Below, piece by piece: positions 42,326 to 49,715 of a stretch of DNA of 64,000 nucleotides. The notes below the pieces were generated by a model. It was not told the DNA's origin, ran no database searches, and was given only the letters and a program-made list of their open reading frames with translations. Both the position numbers and the translations under genes were made by a program. The stretch's first letter is position 1. The number at the start of each line of letters is the position of its first letter. Origin of the DNA: Bacillota bacterium (lineage in GTDB: Bacteria > Bacillota > Sulfobacillia > JAJYWN01); contig JAJYWN010000023.1 of assembly GCA_021791495.1 (NCBI GenBank), positions 60,562-124,561 of the forward strand. Direction: 5' to 3'.

Positions 42326-42599
42326 CCCAATCAGGCCGGCCCGACTCGCCCAGCACATCGCCGCTCAGATCGCGGATTTGGTGACCAGCGGCCGGTTGGA
42401 GCCGGGGTCCCAACTCCCACCTGAGCGGGTGATCGCTGCCCAACTACGGGTGAGCACACCGGTGGCCAGTTCCGGTCTTCAATTGGCACGGGAAAGGGGC
42501 TTTCTTGAAGTACGTCCCGGCAAGGGATGGTTTGTACTAGACCCGTCGCTGAGGAACAGCGCGGGGGGAGGCGAGCCGACCCAATGCAACAAGGGTTAA
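42318..42599 (+). CDS. DNA-binding-only GntR domain (possible CTG start)
   Basis: About 93 residues forming one GntR winged helix and nothing more: RPARLAQHIAAQIADLVTSG, RLEPGSQLPPERVIAAQLRV, LARERGFLEVRPGKGWFVLD. No ATG/GTG/TTG starts the complete domain; CTG 42318 lies 9 bases after GGAGGGAGG and overlaps the previous stop, while TTG 42375/GTG 42378 would cut off the first helix. The recognition helix is degenerate (VSTPVASSG instead of VSRPVVREA). Either a small regulator or the remains of a second GntR gene. It overlaps the UbiD gene by 16 bases. Confidence 0.5.
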   Translation: MFSPIRPARLAQHIAAQIADLVTSGRLEPGSQLPPERVIAAQLRVSTPVASSGLQLARERGFLEVRPGKGWFVLDPSLRNSAGGGEPTQCNKG

Positions 42600-43969
42600 G
42601 ATCATCAATTGAGACGCTCCGTCAGAAGGGCGAGCTCCTGGAAATTAAAAAAGCTGTGGATGTGCGCTACGTGACGCCACTGCTCTGGCAGACCGAAAAG
42701 GCCCTGCATTTTCAGAATATCAAAGGCTATGACGCGGAGATGGTCGGTGGTCTGGTAGTGGACCGCAGCCGGGCCGCAGCCCTCTTGGGGTGCCGTTTAG
42801 ACGGGTTGGCCCAACGCTTTCTGGAAGGGGTGAACTGTCCCATCCAGCCGGTCCTGGTGAAGGAAAGTCCGACTCTAGAAGTCATACAAGACCGTTCCGA
42901 TTTGTCGGTTCTGCCCATCCCCTTCATGCATGACAAGGACGGCGGCCCCTTCCTCACTTCGGCCATGGTCGTTTCGAAGGACCCGAAGTACGGGCGGAAC
43001 GTCGGCATCTACAGATTGATGTACCGGTCACCCAACGAACTGTCTGTGGACCTGAAATCCCACAGCGACCTCCGCACTTTCTATGAGCGCGCTCTCCATG
43101 AAGGGCGCCCGTTACCGGTGGCGGCGATCCTTGGAGCGGACTACCCCGACATGCTGGCAGCGACTTACAAGTGCCCCACCGGCACCGACGAATACACCAT
43201 CGCCGGCGGCCTGAAAGGCGAACCGGTTCCTCTAGTCAGATGCCGCAAAGTGGACTTGGAAGTGCCGGCCTACGCTGAGGTTATCATCGAAGGTGAGCTG
43301 CTTCCGGTGGGGTGGACCAAGGATGAGGGCCCATTCGGGGACATGTCTGGCGTCAACGGGGGGCTGAAGTACAACCCCATCTTCCGCGTGACCGCCGTCT
43401 CCCACCGGCGCCGGCCCATCCTCCACTTCCTCAAGATGCCCCGGGAGAATAACTGGTGCCACGGCCCCGCCATCGAGGGTGCGGCTCTGAGGGCCTTGCA
43501 GAACGCCCGCATCGATGTGGCCGCCATCAACGCCACCCAGGGCGGGATGTGCTACTGGGAACTCATCGCCTCCATCCGGAAACGTCCCGGCGAGGGCAAG
43601 AACGCTCTGGCGGCCCTGCTCAGCGTGGCCGAGGTCAAGCTCGCCATCGTCACCGACGACGACATTGACATCTACGACCGGGAGGACGTGGCTTGGGCCA
43701 TGGCCCTGCGCGTCCAGGCGGATCGGGACCTGGTCGTCATCCCGGGGACCAGGGGTAAGCATCTGGACCCCTCCGCTCAGATGATTGGAGAGGGAGAAGC
43801 CGCTTTACCCGTCAGCGCCCGTCTGGGCATCGACGCCACCATTCCCGAGGGCGTTTCACGAAGCCGTTACGAGCGGGTGGCTCCGGCCTTCCTTTCCTCC
43901 GTCCGGTTGGAGGATTACCTGGGCAGCGGCTATGACCGTGGCCCCGACCCCGGTCGGGGAAAGGAGTAG
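42584..43969 (+). CDS. UbiD-family prenylated-FMN decarboxylase
   Basis: 461 residues. UbiD-family features: SSIETLRQKGELLEIKKAVD at the N terminus, VNCPIQPVLVKESP, LPIPFMHDKDGGPFLTSAMV, the catalytic TKDEGPFGDMSGVNG, and the conserved end DDDIDIYDREDVAWAMALRVQADRD. These enzymes reversibly (de)carboxylate aromatic, heteroaromatic or unsaturated acids with prFMN made by UbiX, which is not in the window. ATG 42584 is the start; upstream frame runs inside the GntR-like ORF. Substrate unknown; pyrrole-, furan- or pyridine-type carboxylates are possible given the neighbours. Confidence 0.9.
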   Translation: MQQGLRSSIETLRQKGELLEIKKAVDVRYVTPLLWQTEKALHFQNIKGYDAEMVGGLVVDRSRAAALLGCRLDGLAQRFLEGVNCPIQPVLVKESPTLEVIQDRSDLSVLPIPFMHDKDGGPFLTSAMVVSKDPKYGRNVGIYRLMYRSPNELSVDLKSHSDLRTFYERALHEGRPLPVAAILGADYPDMLAATYKCPTGTDEYTIAGGLKGEPVPLVRCRKVDLEVPAYAEVIIEGELLPVGWTKDEGPFGDMSGVNGGLKYNPIFRVTAVSHRRRPILHFLKMPRENNWCHGPAIEGAALRALQNARIDVAAINATQGGMCYWELIASIRKRPGEGKNALAALLSVAEVKLAIVTDDDIDIYDREDVAWAMALRVQADRDLVVIPGTRGKHLDPSAQMIGEGEAALPVSARLGIDATIPEGVSRSRYERVAPAFLSSVRLEDYLGSGYDRGPDPGRGKE

Positions 43970-43973
43970 TGCC

Positions 43974-44186
43974 ATGTCCGCCATGCCTCCTGCCAAGGGG
44001 TCCGACGTAGAAACCATCGCGAACCGTATCGAGGCGATGTTGAAGCAGCCGGTATTCTTCGCGCAGATCATGGAGGGCTTGGAGGATTGCGCATACCGCT
44101 CCATCCTCCTTGCCTGGGGTGAGGTGCGCCGAAGGAACGAACTGCAACGAGACCAACAGGGACGTTATTGGGTAAAGGCTTTATGA
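43974..44186 (+). CDS. small protein next to UbiD
   Basis: 70 residues, starting at ATG 43974 with AAAGGAG upstream, 4 bases after ubiD. Largely helical (SDVETIANRIEAMLKQPVFF, CAYRSILLAWGEVRRRNEL) and ending in a short beta-like tail, RDQQGRYWVKAL; could be a winged-helix fold. Probably an accessory or regulatory partner of the decarboxylase. Not related to the zinc-ribbon VdcD subunits by motif. Confidence 0.65.
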   Translation: MSAMPPAKGSDVETIANRIEAMLKQPVFFAQIMEGLEDCAYRSILLAWGEVRRRNELQRDQQGRYWVKAL

Positions 44187-44219
44187 ACGTTTATTGGCAG
44201 CAGAGGAAGGAGTCGGCCC

Positions 44220-44429
44220 ATGTCTGATGCGCTGGGCAAACTGACGCAGGCAATCATCGATGGTGAACCTGACGACGCCCGGGCGGCGGCCCAGGCGTCG
44301 CTGGATGCTGGAGTGGAACCGCTGACAGCCATTCACGCGGGCGGGGTCAAGGCCCTCCAGGAGGTCGGCGACCCGGTTGCATTATATCAAAGCGATATTG
44401 ACAAATATAAAACCATCCTTGAATATTAG
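44220..44429 (+). CDS. truncated corrinoid-protein N-terminal domain
   Basis: 69 residues. The start LGKLTQAIIDGEPDDARAAA followed by LDAGVEPLTAIHAGGVKALQEVGD matches the helical B12-binding-2 cap domain of methyltransferase corrinoid proteins. After VGD the sequence departs and stops; the cobalamin-binding domain with DxHxxG is absent. Lower GC in the last 15 codons suggests a deletion junction. Either a pseudogene or a free-standing cap. Confidence 0.55.
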   Translation: MSDALGKLTQAIIDGEPDDARAAAQASLDAGVEPLTAIHAGGVKALQEVGDPVALYQSDIDKYKTILEY

Positions 44430-44450
44430 AAAGGAGTTCATTCACTGGAG

Positions 44451-45473
44451 GTGTTTCCCACGGACAATTCCCGTCCTGGCGTCACCTTCTCCTACGAGGT
44501 AAAGGACCTGACCAAGGTCTACACTTCTTCGAAAGTAGCCGCCAACCGCGATATCGGCCTGGACATCCGTTCCGGGGAGGTTTTTGGCATCTTCGGCACC
44601 AACGGTGCGGGCAAGACCACCCTGGTTCGCCAAATGGCAGGCCTGCTACGCCCCACTTCAGGGGCCATACGGCTTCTCGGCCATGACGTGGTGGCCGATC
44701 CCTCCGTGGTACCCCACTTCGTCTCCTACTACGACCAGAAGGTGATGGCTCTCCGCGCCCACAAGGTGCATGAGGTCATTCTGCACACGGCTATCTTTCG
44801 GGGCCTTTCGGTGGCCCAGGCGCGGTCTGCTACCCATGATCTGCTCGACCGCTTCGGGCTCGGCAGTGTCGCCGACCGGCCCATGTTCAAGCTTTCCGGC
44901 TGGCAGCAGCGTCAGACGGCTCTCCTCGCCAGCCTGGTAGGGGACCGGCCCGTGCTGATCTTGGACGAGCCCACTAACGAACTGGACCCGACCAAACGGC
45001 GACAGGTGTGGGACTATCTCTGGGAACTGAACCAGCAGCGGGGGACCACCATCATTCTAGTAACCCATAACGTGATGGAAGCGGAGCAGGTGGTGGAGCG
45101 AGTGGCCATCATCGACCAGGGGCGCGTGGTCGCCTTGGGAACTCCCGGCGAGCTCAAGGCTGCCGTCGATGGGTCCGTACGGGTGGAAGTCCGGCTTCGC
45201 CCGACCTCGGCCGCTGCTTCCGCCCTCCCCGGTGATGGCCGGGCCGCCGCCGGCGCCTCCGCCGCCGACGCTTTCGCCCGCTTCCCCGGGGCGGTACGCC
45301 TGCGGGAAGGGCAGTACCGCATTACGGCTCCCCGGGAACAGGCCCAGCAGCTGTTCCGCGCCGTCCTTGACCGGGTCGGCCTCGACCGTCTGGATGACTT
45401 CCGTCTGGTCACACCCAGCTTGGAGGACGTTTACATCCACTTTACGGCCAAGGAAAGGAGCGAACCGGCTTGA
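44451..45473 (+). CDS. ABC transporter ATPase (ABC-2 exporter)
   Basis: 340 residues. Walker A GTNGAGKTT, Q-loop VSYYDQKVMALRAHKVHEV, signature LSGWQQRQ (Trp instead of the usual Gly), Walker B PVLILDEPTNELDPTKR and switch His VTHNVMEAEQ. The C-terminal 90 residues hold an Ala-rich linker and a DrrA/YhbE-like extension. GTG 44451. The product exports an unknown substrate with the next gene's permease. Confidence 0.9.
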   Translation: MFPTDNSRPGVTFSYEVKDLTKVYTSSKVAANRDIGLDIRSGEVFGIFGTNGAGKTTLVRQMAGLLRPTSGAIRLLGHDVVADPSVVPHFVSYYDQKVMALRAHKVHEVILHTAIFRGLSVAQARSATHDLLDRFGLGSVADRPMFKLSGWQQRQTALLASLVGDRPVLILDEPTNELDPTKRRQVWDYLWELNQQRGTTIILVTHNVMEAEQVVERVAIIDQGRVVALGTPGELKAAVDGSVRVEVRLRPTSAAASALPGDGRAAAGASAADAFARFPGAVRLREGQYRITAPREQAQQLFRAVLDRVGLDRLDDFRLVTPSLEDVYIHFTAKERSEPA

Positions 45474-46219
45474 AGAAACAGTGGCGCGACTTCACCTGGC
45501 TGCTGCGCGGTGAGATGTACACCATGCGGATGCAGTGGTTCTGGTACCTGTTCTACATGGCTTTAAATCCGGTGCTGAACATGTTCTTGCTCTACATGTT
45601 CGGCGGCCGTGGCAACCAGACGGCCACGATGTTCGCCATCACCGGTGGGCTGGCCCAGGGGCTGACGATATCCTCCATGCTGACCCTGGGGCAGAACATC
45701 GGCGGCCTGAAGGACCAGAACGCCTACGAGCACTACGCCACCCTGCCCATCTCCAAAGTCACGTTCCTGCTGGCGATGGCCACCCGGGCGATGATCTTCA
45801 GCCTGCCTTCGTTCGTTATCATCCTGGTCGTCGGTGCGTCCTCGCTCGGGCTGCCCTTCCATCCAAGCCTGCTCACGATCCCCACGGTCTTCCTGGCAGG
45901 CTACTCCTTGGCGGGGCTGGGCGCCTTCATCGGTTTCTATAGCCCCACCGCACAGGTGGCCAGTCTGGCGACCCAGGTACTGGCCGGCGTGATGTTCACC
46001 TTGGCGCCGGTCTACGTCTCCCTTAACCAGTTACCGTCCTTCCTACATTCCACCGCCGCCATCATCCCCACGACCTACGTGGCCAGCGCACTGCGCAGCG
46101 TCCTGTCGGGGGTCATTACTACACGTACTTGGACCGACTTGGCGGTTCTGGGGGCGGTGACTCTGGGGTCGCTGTGGCTGGTGCTGAAGAAGCTGGACTG
46201 GCGGGCGGGGCAGGGATAA
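45470..46219 (+). CDS. ABC-2 type permease
   Basis: 249 residues with six membrane spans. The fold of ABC-2 permeases is recognised by the N-terminal FYMALNPVLNMFLLYMFGG, DQNAYEHYATLPISKVTFL and the C-terminal STAAIIPTTYVASALRSVLSG. TTG 45470 overlaps the ATPase stop by 4 bases (TTGA). Convergent with plsY. Confidence 0.88.
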   Translation: MKKQWRDFTWLLRGEMYTMRMQWFWYLFYMALNPVLNMFLLYMFGGRGNQTATMFAITGGLAQGLTISSMLTLGQNIGGLKDQNAYEHYATLPISKVTFLLAMATRAMIFSLPSFVIILVVGASSLGLPFHPSLLTIPTVFLAGYSLAGLGAFIGFYSPTAQVASLATQVLAGVMFTLAPVYVSLNQLPSFLHSTAAIIPTTYVASALRSVLSGVITTRTWTDLAVLGAVTLGSLWLVLKKLDWRAGQG

Positions 46220-46248
46220 GTTCGCTGGCCTGGCCTGGCTGGGCTGAG

Positions 46249-46875
46249 TCAGGCCGGATCGGCCGCCTGACTGTGGCGCCGGCGCAGATTACGGAGGTTG
46301 CCGCAGTGCCGGTAGACGACGACCAGGGCGACCAAGGCGTAGATGGTCACCGCCGCGGCACCCATGCCGTGGACCGCCGCCAGAACCGGTAGCAGCACGG
46401 CCGCCACAACCGAAGCCAAGTAGATGTTCCGCGAGGCCGCAAGCCCCGCCGCGGCAGCCACCAGGACGGCCACGGCCAGCCACGCGTCGGTAGCCACCAG
46501 GGCCCCGACCCCGGCGGCTAGGCCCTTGCCTCCCGTGAATCTGACGAAGATGGAGAAATCGTGTCCCAGGATGACCCCGAGGGTAGCCAGGGAGGTGATA
46601 GCATAGGCCAGTGGGGCCCAAGCCCGGTCTGGTGGCCATGCCATAGCGGAATGGGCCAGGTAAACTGCGAGTGCTCCCTTGCCTGCGTCTAGCAAAAAAG
46701 TGAGGACGAAGAAACGCCACCCCAGAGACCGCCCGGCATTGAGGGCACCCAGGTTACCGCTGCCCTCATGCCTGAGATCACGCCCACCCACCGCCTTTAC
46801 AAGGATGAAGGACCACGAAATAGAGCCCAGTAGGTAGGCCACGACGAAGGTGCGACCCCATCCCAACAGGCTCAT
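46249..46875 (-). CDS. plsY: acyl-phosphate:glycerol-3-phosphate acyltransferase
   Basis: 208 residues with five or so membrane spans; first acylation of glycerol 3-phosphate in phospholipid synthesis. PlsY motifs: YLLGSISWSFILVKAVGGRDLRHEGSGNLGALNAGR, LDAGKGALAVYLA, LGHDFSIFVRFTGGKGLAAGVG. ATG 46875 overlaps the stop of the lipid kinase gene by 4 bases, so both are translated together. Confidence 0.92.
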   Translation of the reverse strand: MSLLGWGRTFVVAYLLGSISWSFILVKAVGGRDLRHEGSGNLGALNAGRSLGWRFFVLTFLLDAGKGALAVYLAHSAMAWPPDRAWAPLAYAITSLATLGVILGHDFSIFVRFTGGKGLAAGVGALVATDAWLAVAVLVAAAAGLAASRNIYLASVVAAVLLPVLAAVHGMGAAAVTIYALVALVVVYRHCGNLRNLRRRHSQAADPA

Positions 46876-47942
46876 TGCCGTCTGCCTCCCGCCGGCGCCC
46901 CCTGCGGCACCACCAGATCCAGCGCCCGCGGCACGCACTCCATCTCCGCCGGCGTAACCACCCGCGGCACGTTTCCGTCGTACATCTTCCGCAACGGTTC
47001 TTTCGCCTCGATCCGTACGCGCCGGCTGCGGTAAAAGGACACCGCCGGATGGGTGGCGTGGCCGCCCGAGTAGGTTCTCGTGAGAATAGGGAGAAACGAC
47101 CCGCGGCTCACGTACTTGATGAGGCAGAGGTCCAGCATCCCGTCGTCGGTGACGGCGTCCGGGCACATCAGCATGCCGCCCCCCGTCAGCCTTGTGTTCA
47201 TGACGAAGGTTGTGATGAAATCCCCTTCGACGGTCTGGTCGTCCAGGACCACCCGCATGGGGAAGGGGTGGTAGGTGAACATCAACTTCACCGTGGCGGC
47301 GAAGATGGCGGGCGACCCGCGCAGCCAGCCGCTGTGGGTGTTACAGAAGTCCATGACCTGGGCGGCGAAGCCCAGCCCCTGGACGATGGCGAAGTAGCCG
47401 TCGGTCTCTTTGCCCACGTCGATGCGCTCCAGACGCCCGTGGAGGAGGACGTCGATGGCGCCCGGCACGTTCAAGGGGATGCCGAAGGTGCGCGCCAGGT
47501 CGTTTCCCGTTCCAAGGGGGATGAGGCCCAGGGCGGGCCCGCCGTTCGCCGTCGCCGTTCCCGCTGCGCCGGGAGCTGCCGACGTTGGCGCCGTCGCGGC
47601 GGCCTGGGTGGCTGCGGCGATCGACCTCGTGGCCTTGGCGGCCATGATGCCGTTCAAGACCTCGCCCATGGTACCGTCGCCGCCCACCGAAACCACGCAC
47701 TTCCAACCGTCCGCCGCGGCCTGACGGGCCAGCTCGACGGCGTGCCCGGCCCGTTCAGTGGGGGCGATCCGATAGTTCACGCCCGCGGCCTCCATGGCCG
47801 CCTTCACGTCGGCCAGGGCCTGGGCCACGCGGCCGCGCCCGGCCGTGGGGTTGGCGATGACGAAGTAGTCTCTCCGGTCTCTCAGGTCCCTCTGGTCTTC
47901 CTGGTCAACCTGGTCCGCGGGCATGCTTTCCACCACTCCCAT
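46872..47942 (-). CDS. diacylglycerol/lipid kinase family protein
   Basis: 356 residues. DAGK catalytic domain: VIANPTAGRGRVAQAL, then VSVGGDGTMGEVLNGIMA with the GGDGT motif, LGLIPLGTGNDLARTFGIPL, and a C-terminal domain with SPAIFAATVKLMFTYHPF. An Ala/Thr-rich insert of about 30 residues lies between the GGDGT and LGTGND motifs. The N terminus has a charged DQxDQED-like repeat. Phosphorylates diacylglycerol or a related lipid; operon with plsY fits phospholipid and teichoic-acid turnover. ATG 47924 is an alternative start. Confidence 0.88.
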   Translation of the reverse strand: MGVVESMPADQVDQEDQRDLRDRRDYFVIANPTAGRGRVAQALADVKAAMEAAGVNYRIAPTERAGHAVELARQAAADGWKCVVSVGGDGTMGEVLNGIMAAKATRSIAAATQAAATAPTSAAPGAAGTATANGGPALGLIPLGTGNDLARTFGIPLNVPGAIDVLLHGRLERIDVGKETDGYFAIVQGLGFAAQVMDFCNTHSGWLRGSPAIFAATVKLMFTYHPFPMRVVLDDQTVEGDFITTFVMNTRLTGGGMLMCPDAVTDDGMLDLCLIKYVSRGSFLPILTRTYSGGHATHPAVSFYRSRRVRIEAKEPLRKMYDGNVPRVVTPAEMECVPRALDLVVPQGAPAGGRRQ

Positions 47943-48500
47943 CTGTACATGGCCCGCATTCGCCCGTTCTCGTGGAATTCCTGCGCCGGAGCTGATGAGG
48001 CGGGGGAGAGGAGGAAGAACGGTCGCCCCGGCAGCCGCCGCCGAGTCCCGTCGGCTTGCCAGGAACCGCCAAAACCTATCACCTGGGCGAATCCAAATCG
48101 ATAAGAATTATCAAATTTAGACTTCGGAGGGCCAAAAACCGCTAATTCCTATGGGGTGCGCCCGGGCGACTGATAGATTTTGGCGGTTTTCAGGCCCAAA
48201 ACCACCCCCTTCGTACCCGTTCCGCTAATCCTTATCGTTTTTGGGACTCGCCTCCACTAAGAATTGGCGGTTTCCGCCTCACGCCCGCGCACCCACCTTC
48301 AGTTAGATCGAAGACTCCCCGGCTTCCCTCAGCCTCCCTCCGGCGTCAGTTCCTCTCCGGCGCGCGGCCCGACAGCGGTCCACCGAACGGGTTAGTAGGG
48401 CAGGAGGCGGATGGTCAGCGCCGAACACCTCTCATGGTCTGGTATCCCGGAGCGTGGGGCGGGTTCCACCACGCCCCGACTTTGATCGGGAGGCATGTCA
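47943..48500. other. long divergent intergenic region (lipid kinase / hom)
   Basis: About 560 bases with no gene on either strand. AT content is locally higher than in the surroundings between 48061 and 48290, where the repeat array lies. No recognisable riboswitch. Confidence 0.6.
48064..48272. repeat. array of an 18-bp motif, both orientations
   Basis: Copies: AACCGCCAAAACCTATCA (48064-48081, +), AACCGCTAATTCCTATGG (48137-48154, +), AACCGCCAAAATCTATCA (48171-48188, -), TTCCGCTAATCCTTATCG (48220-48237, +), AACCGCCAATTCTTAGTG (48255-48272, -), and a half-conserved sixth at 48099-48116 (-). Consensus AACCGCYAAWWCYTATCR. Spacing is irregular (roughly 17-56 bases), so this is not a CRISPR. Confidence 0.6.
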
Positions 48501-49637
48501 GTGGTCCATCGCCTGATAATCGCCGGTATGGGCAATGTGGGACGGGATCTTATCCGCCTCCTTGCTTCCGACCGCGAGTGGACCAGGCTGTTCAAGGTGG
48601 TTGCGGTTGCCACCGGCCGCCACGGGGTGGTGGTCGATGAGCAGGGAATCGACCTGCATCAGCTGCTCGGGACAGTGGAAGCCGGGAGGAGCCTGAACCA
48701 GCTTGGCGTCGCGCCCGCGGCGACCACAGCGCCCGGGGCGGACACGATGGCCTCGTCGGTGCCGCTGTCCGTCCCACCACCGTCCACCCTTGACCTCATC
48801 AAGCAGGTTCCCGCCGACATCCTGGTCGAATTGACACCGCTCTCCATCGCCGACGGCCGGCCGGCCATCGACCACATCGAAGCCGCCCTCCGCACCGGTA
48901 AGCACGCCGTCACGGCGAACAAGGGGCCAGTGGCCTGGGATTATGCTCGCCTCCATGCCTTGGCGGAGGGGGCAGGCCGCCGCTTCCTGTTCGAGTCGGC
49001 CGTCATGGACGGGGTCCCTGTCTTCAACCTCTCTCGCGCCGCCCTGCGCGGCTGCCGCGTGGTCGGTTTCCGCGGCATCCTGAACAGCACCACCAACTTC
49101 ATCTTGGAAAGGCTGGAGAGTGGCGGGACCTACGACGCCGCCGTGGCCGAGGCACAGCGCCAGGGCTTTGCCGAGGCCGACCCAACCCTCGATGTGGACG
49201 GATGGGACGCGGCGGCGAAAGTGGCGGCCCTGGCCAACGTCTTGATGGATGCCCGGATCGATCCAATGAAAGTGGACCGCACCGGGATCCGCGGCGTCAA
49301 GGCGGGGGATGTGGCCGCGGCGGCGCGGCGCGGCGGACGGCTGAAGCTCATTTGCGCGGCTGAGCGTAGTGGGGTGGCGCCGGAAGGTGGCGATGCCGGC
49401 GTCGGCCCTGGGGCCGGTACCGGAACGAGCGGCGGCGGCGTGATCACCACCGTTCGCCCCGAGTTCGTGCCGCTGTCCGACCCCTTCGCCCTTGTCAGCG
49501 GGACCTCGTCCATCCTCACCCTGAAAACCGACCTTCTGGGCGACATCACCGTGGTGGAGAACGACCCCAAGGTAATGCAAACGGCCTACGGCGTGCTCAA
49601 CGACTTGCTTGAGATCGCGGGCTGGGGCGGCCGGTGA
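48501..49637 (+). CDS. hom: homoserine dehydrogenase
   Basis: 378 residues; NAD(P)H-dependent reduction of aspartate semialdehyde to homoserine. NAD site LIIAGMGNVGRDLIRLLA, then the conserved LVELTPLSIADGRPAIDHIEAAL, TANKGPVAWDYARLHALA, ESAVMDGVPVFN, ILNSTTNFILERL and the catalytic EADPTLDVDGWDAAAKVAALAN with its Lys. No ACT regulatory domain. GTG 48501 is preferred over ATG 48495 because GGGAGG ends one base before the latter and 7 bases before the former. Confidence 0.92.
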   Translation: MVHRLIIAGMGNVGRDLIRLLASDREWTRLFKVVAVATGRHGVVVDEQGIDLHQLLGTVEAGRSLNQLGVAPAATTAPGADTMASSVPLSVPPPSTLDLIKQVPADILVELTPLSIADGRPAIDHIEAALRTGKHAVTANKGPVAWDYARLHALAEGAGRRFLFESAVMDGVPVFNLSRAALRGCRVVGFRGILNSTTNFILERLESGGTYDAAVAEAQRQGFAEADPTLDVDGWDAAAKVAALANVLMDARIDPMKVDRTGIRGVKAGDVAAAARRGGRLKLICAAERSGVAPEGGDAGVGPGAGTGTSGGGVITTVRPEFVPLSDPFALVSGTSSILTLKTDLLGDITVVENDPKVMQTAYGVLNDLLEIAGWGGR

Positions 49638-49715
49638 CCGGGCGCGCCAGACGACCATAACGACCGACAGGATGACAGATAGCCTGGAGGCTCATAGTTG
49701 AAAGGAGTCCGACCA

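Noticed and set aside
46231..46254. bidirectional terminator between the ABC-2 permease and plsY
   Set aside because: GGCCTG/CAGGCC can pair, but there is no T-run on either side.
48064..48272. CRISPR array
   Set aside because: Repeats are short, degenerate, in both orientations and irregularly spaced; no cas genes are in the window.
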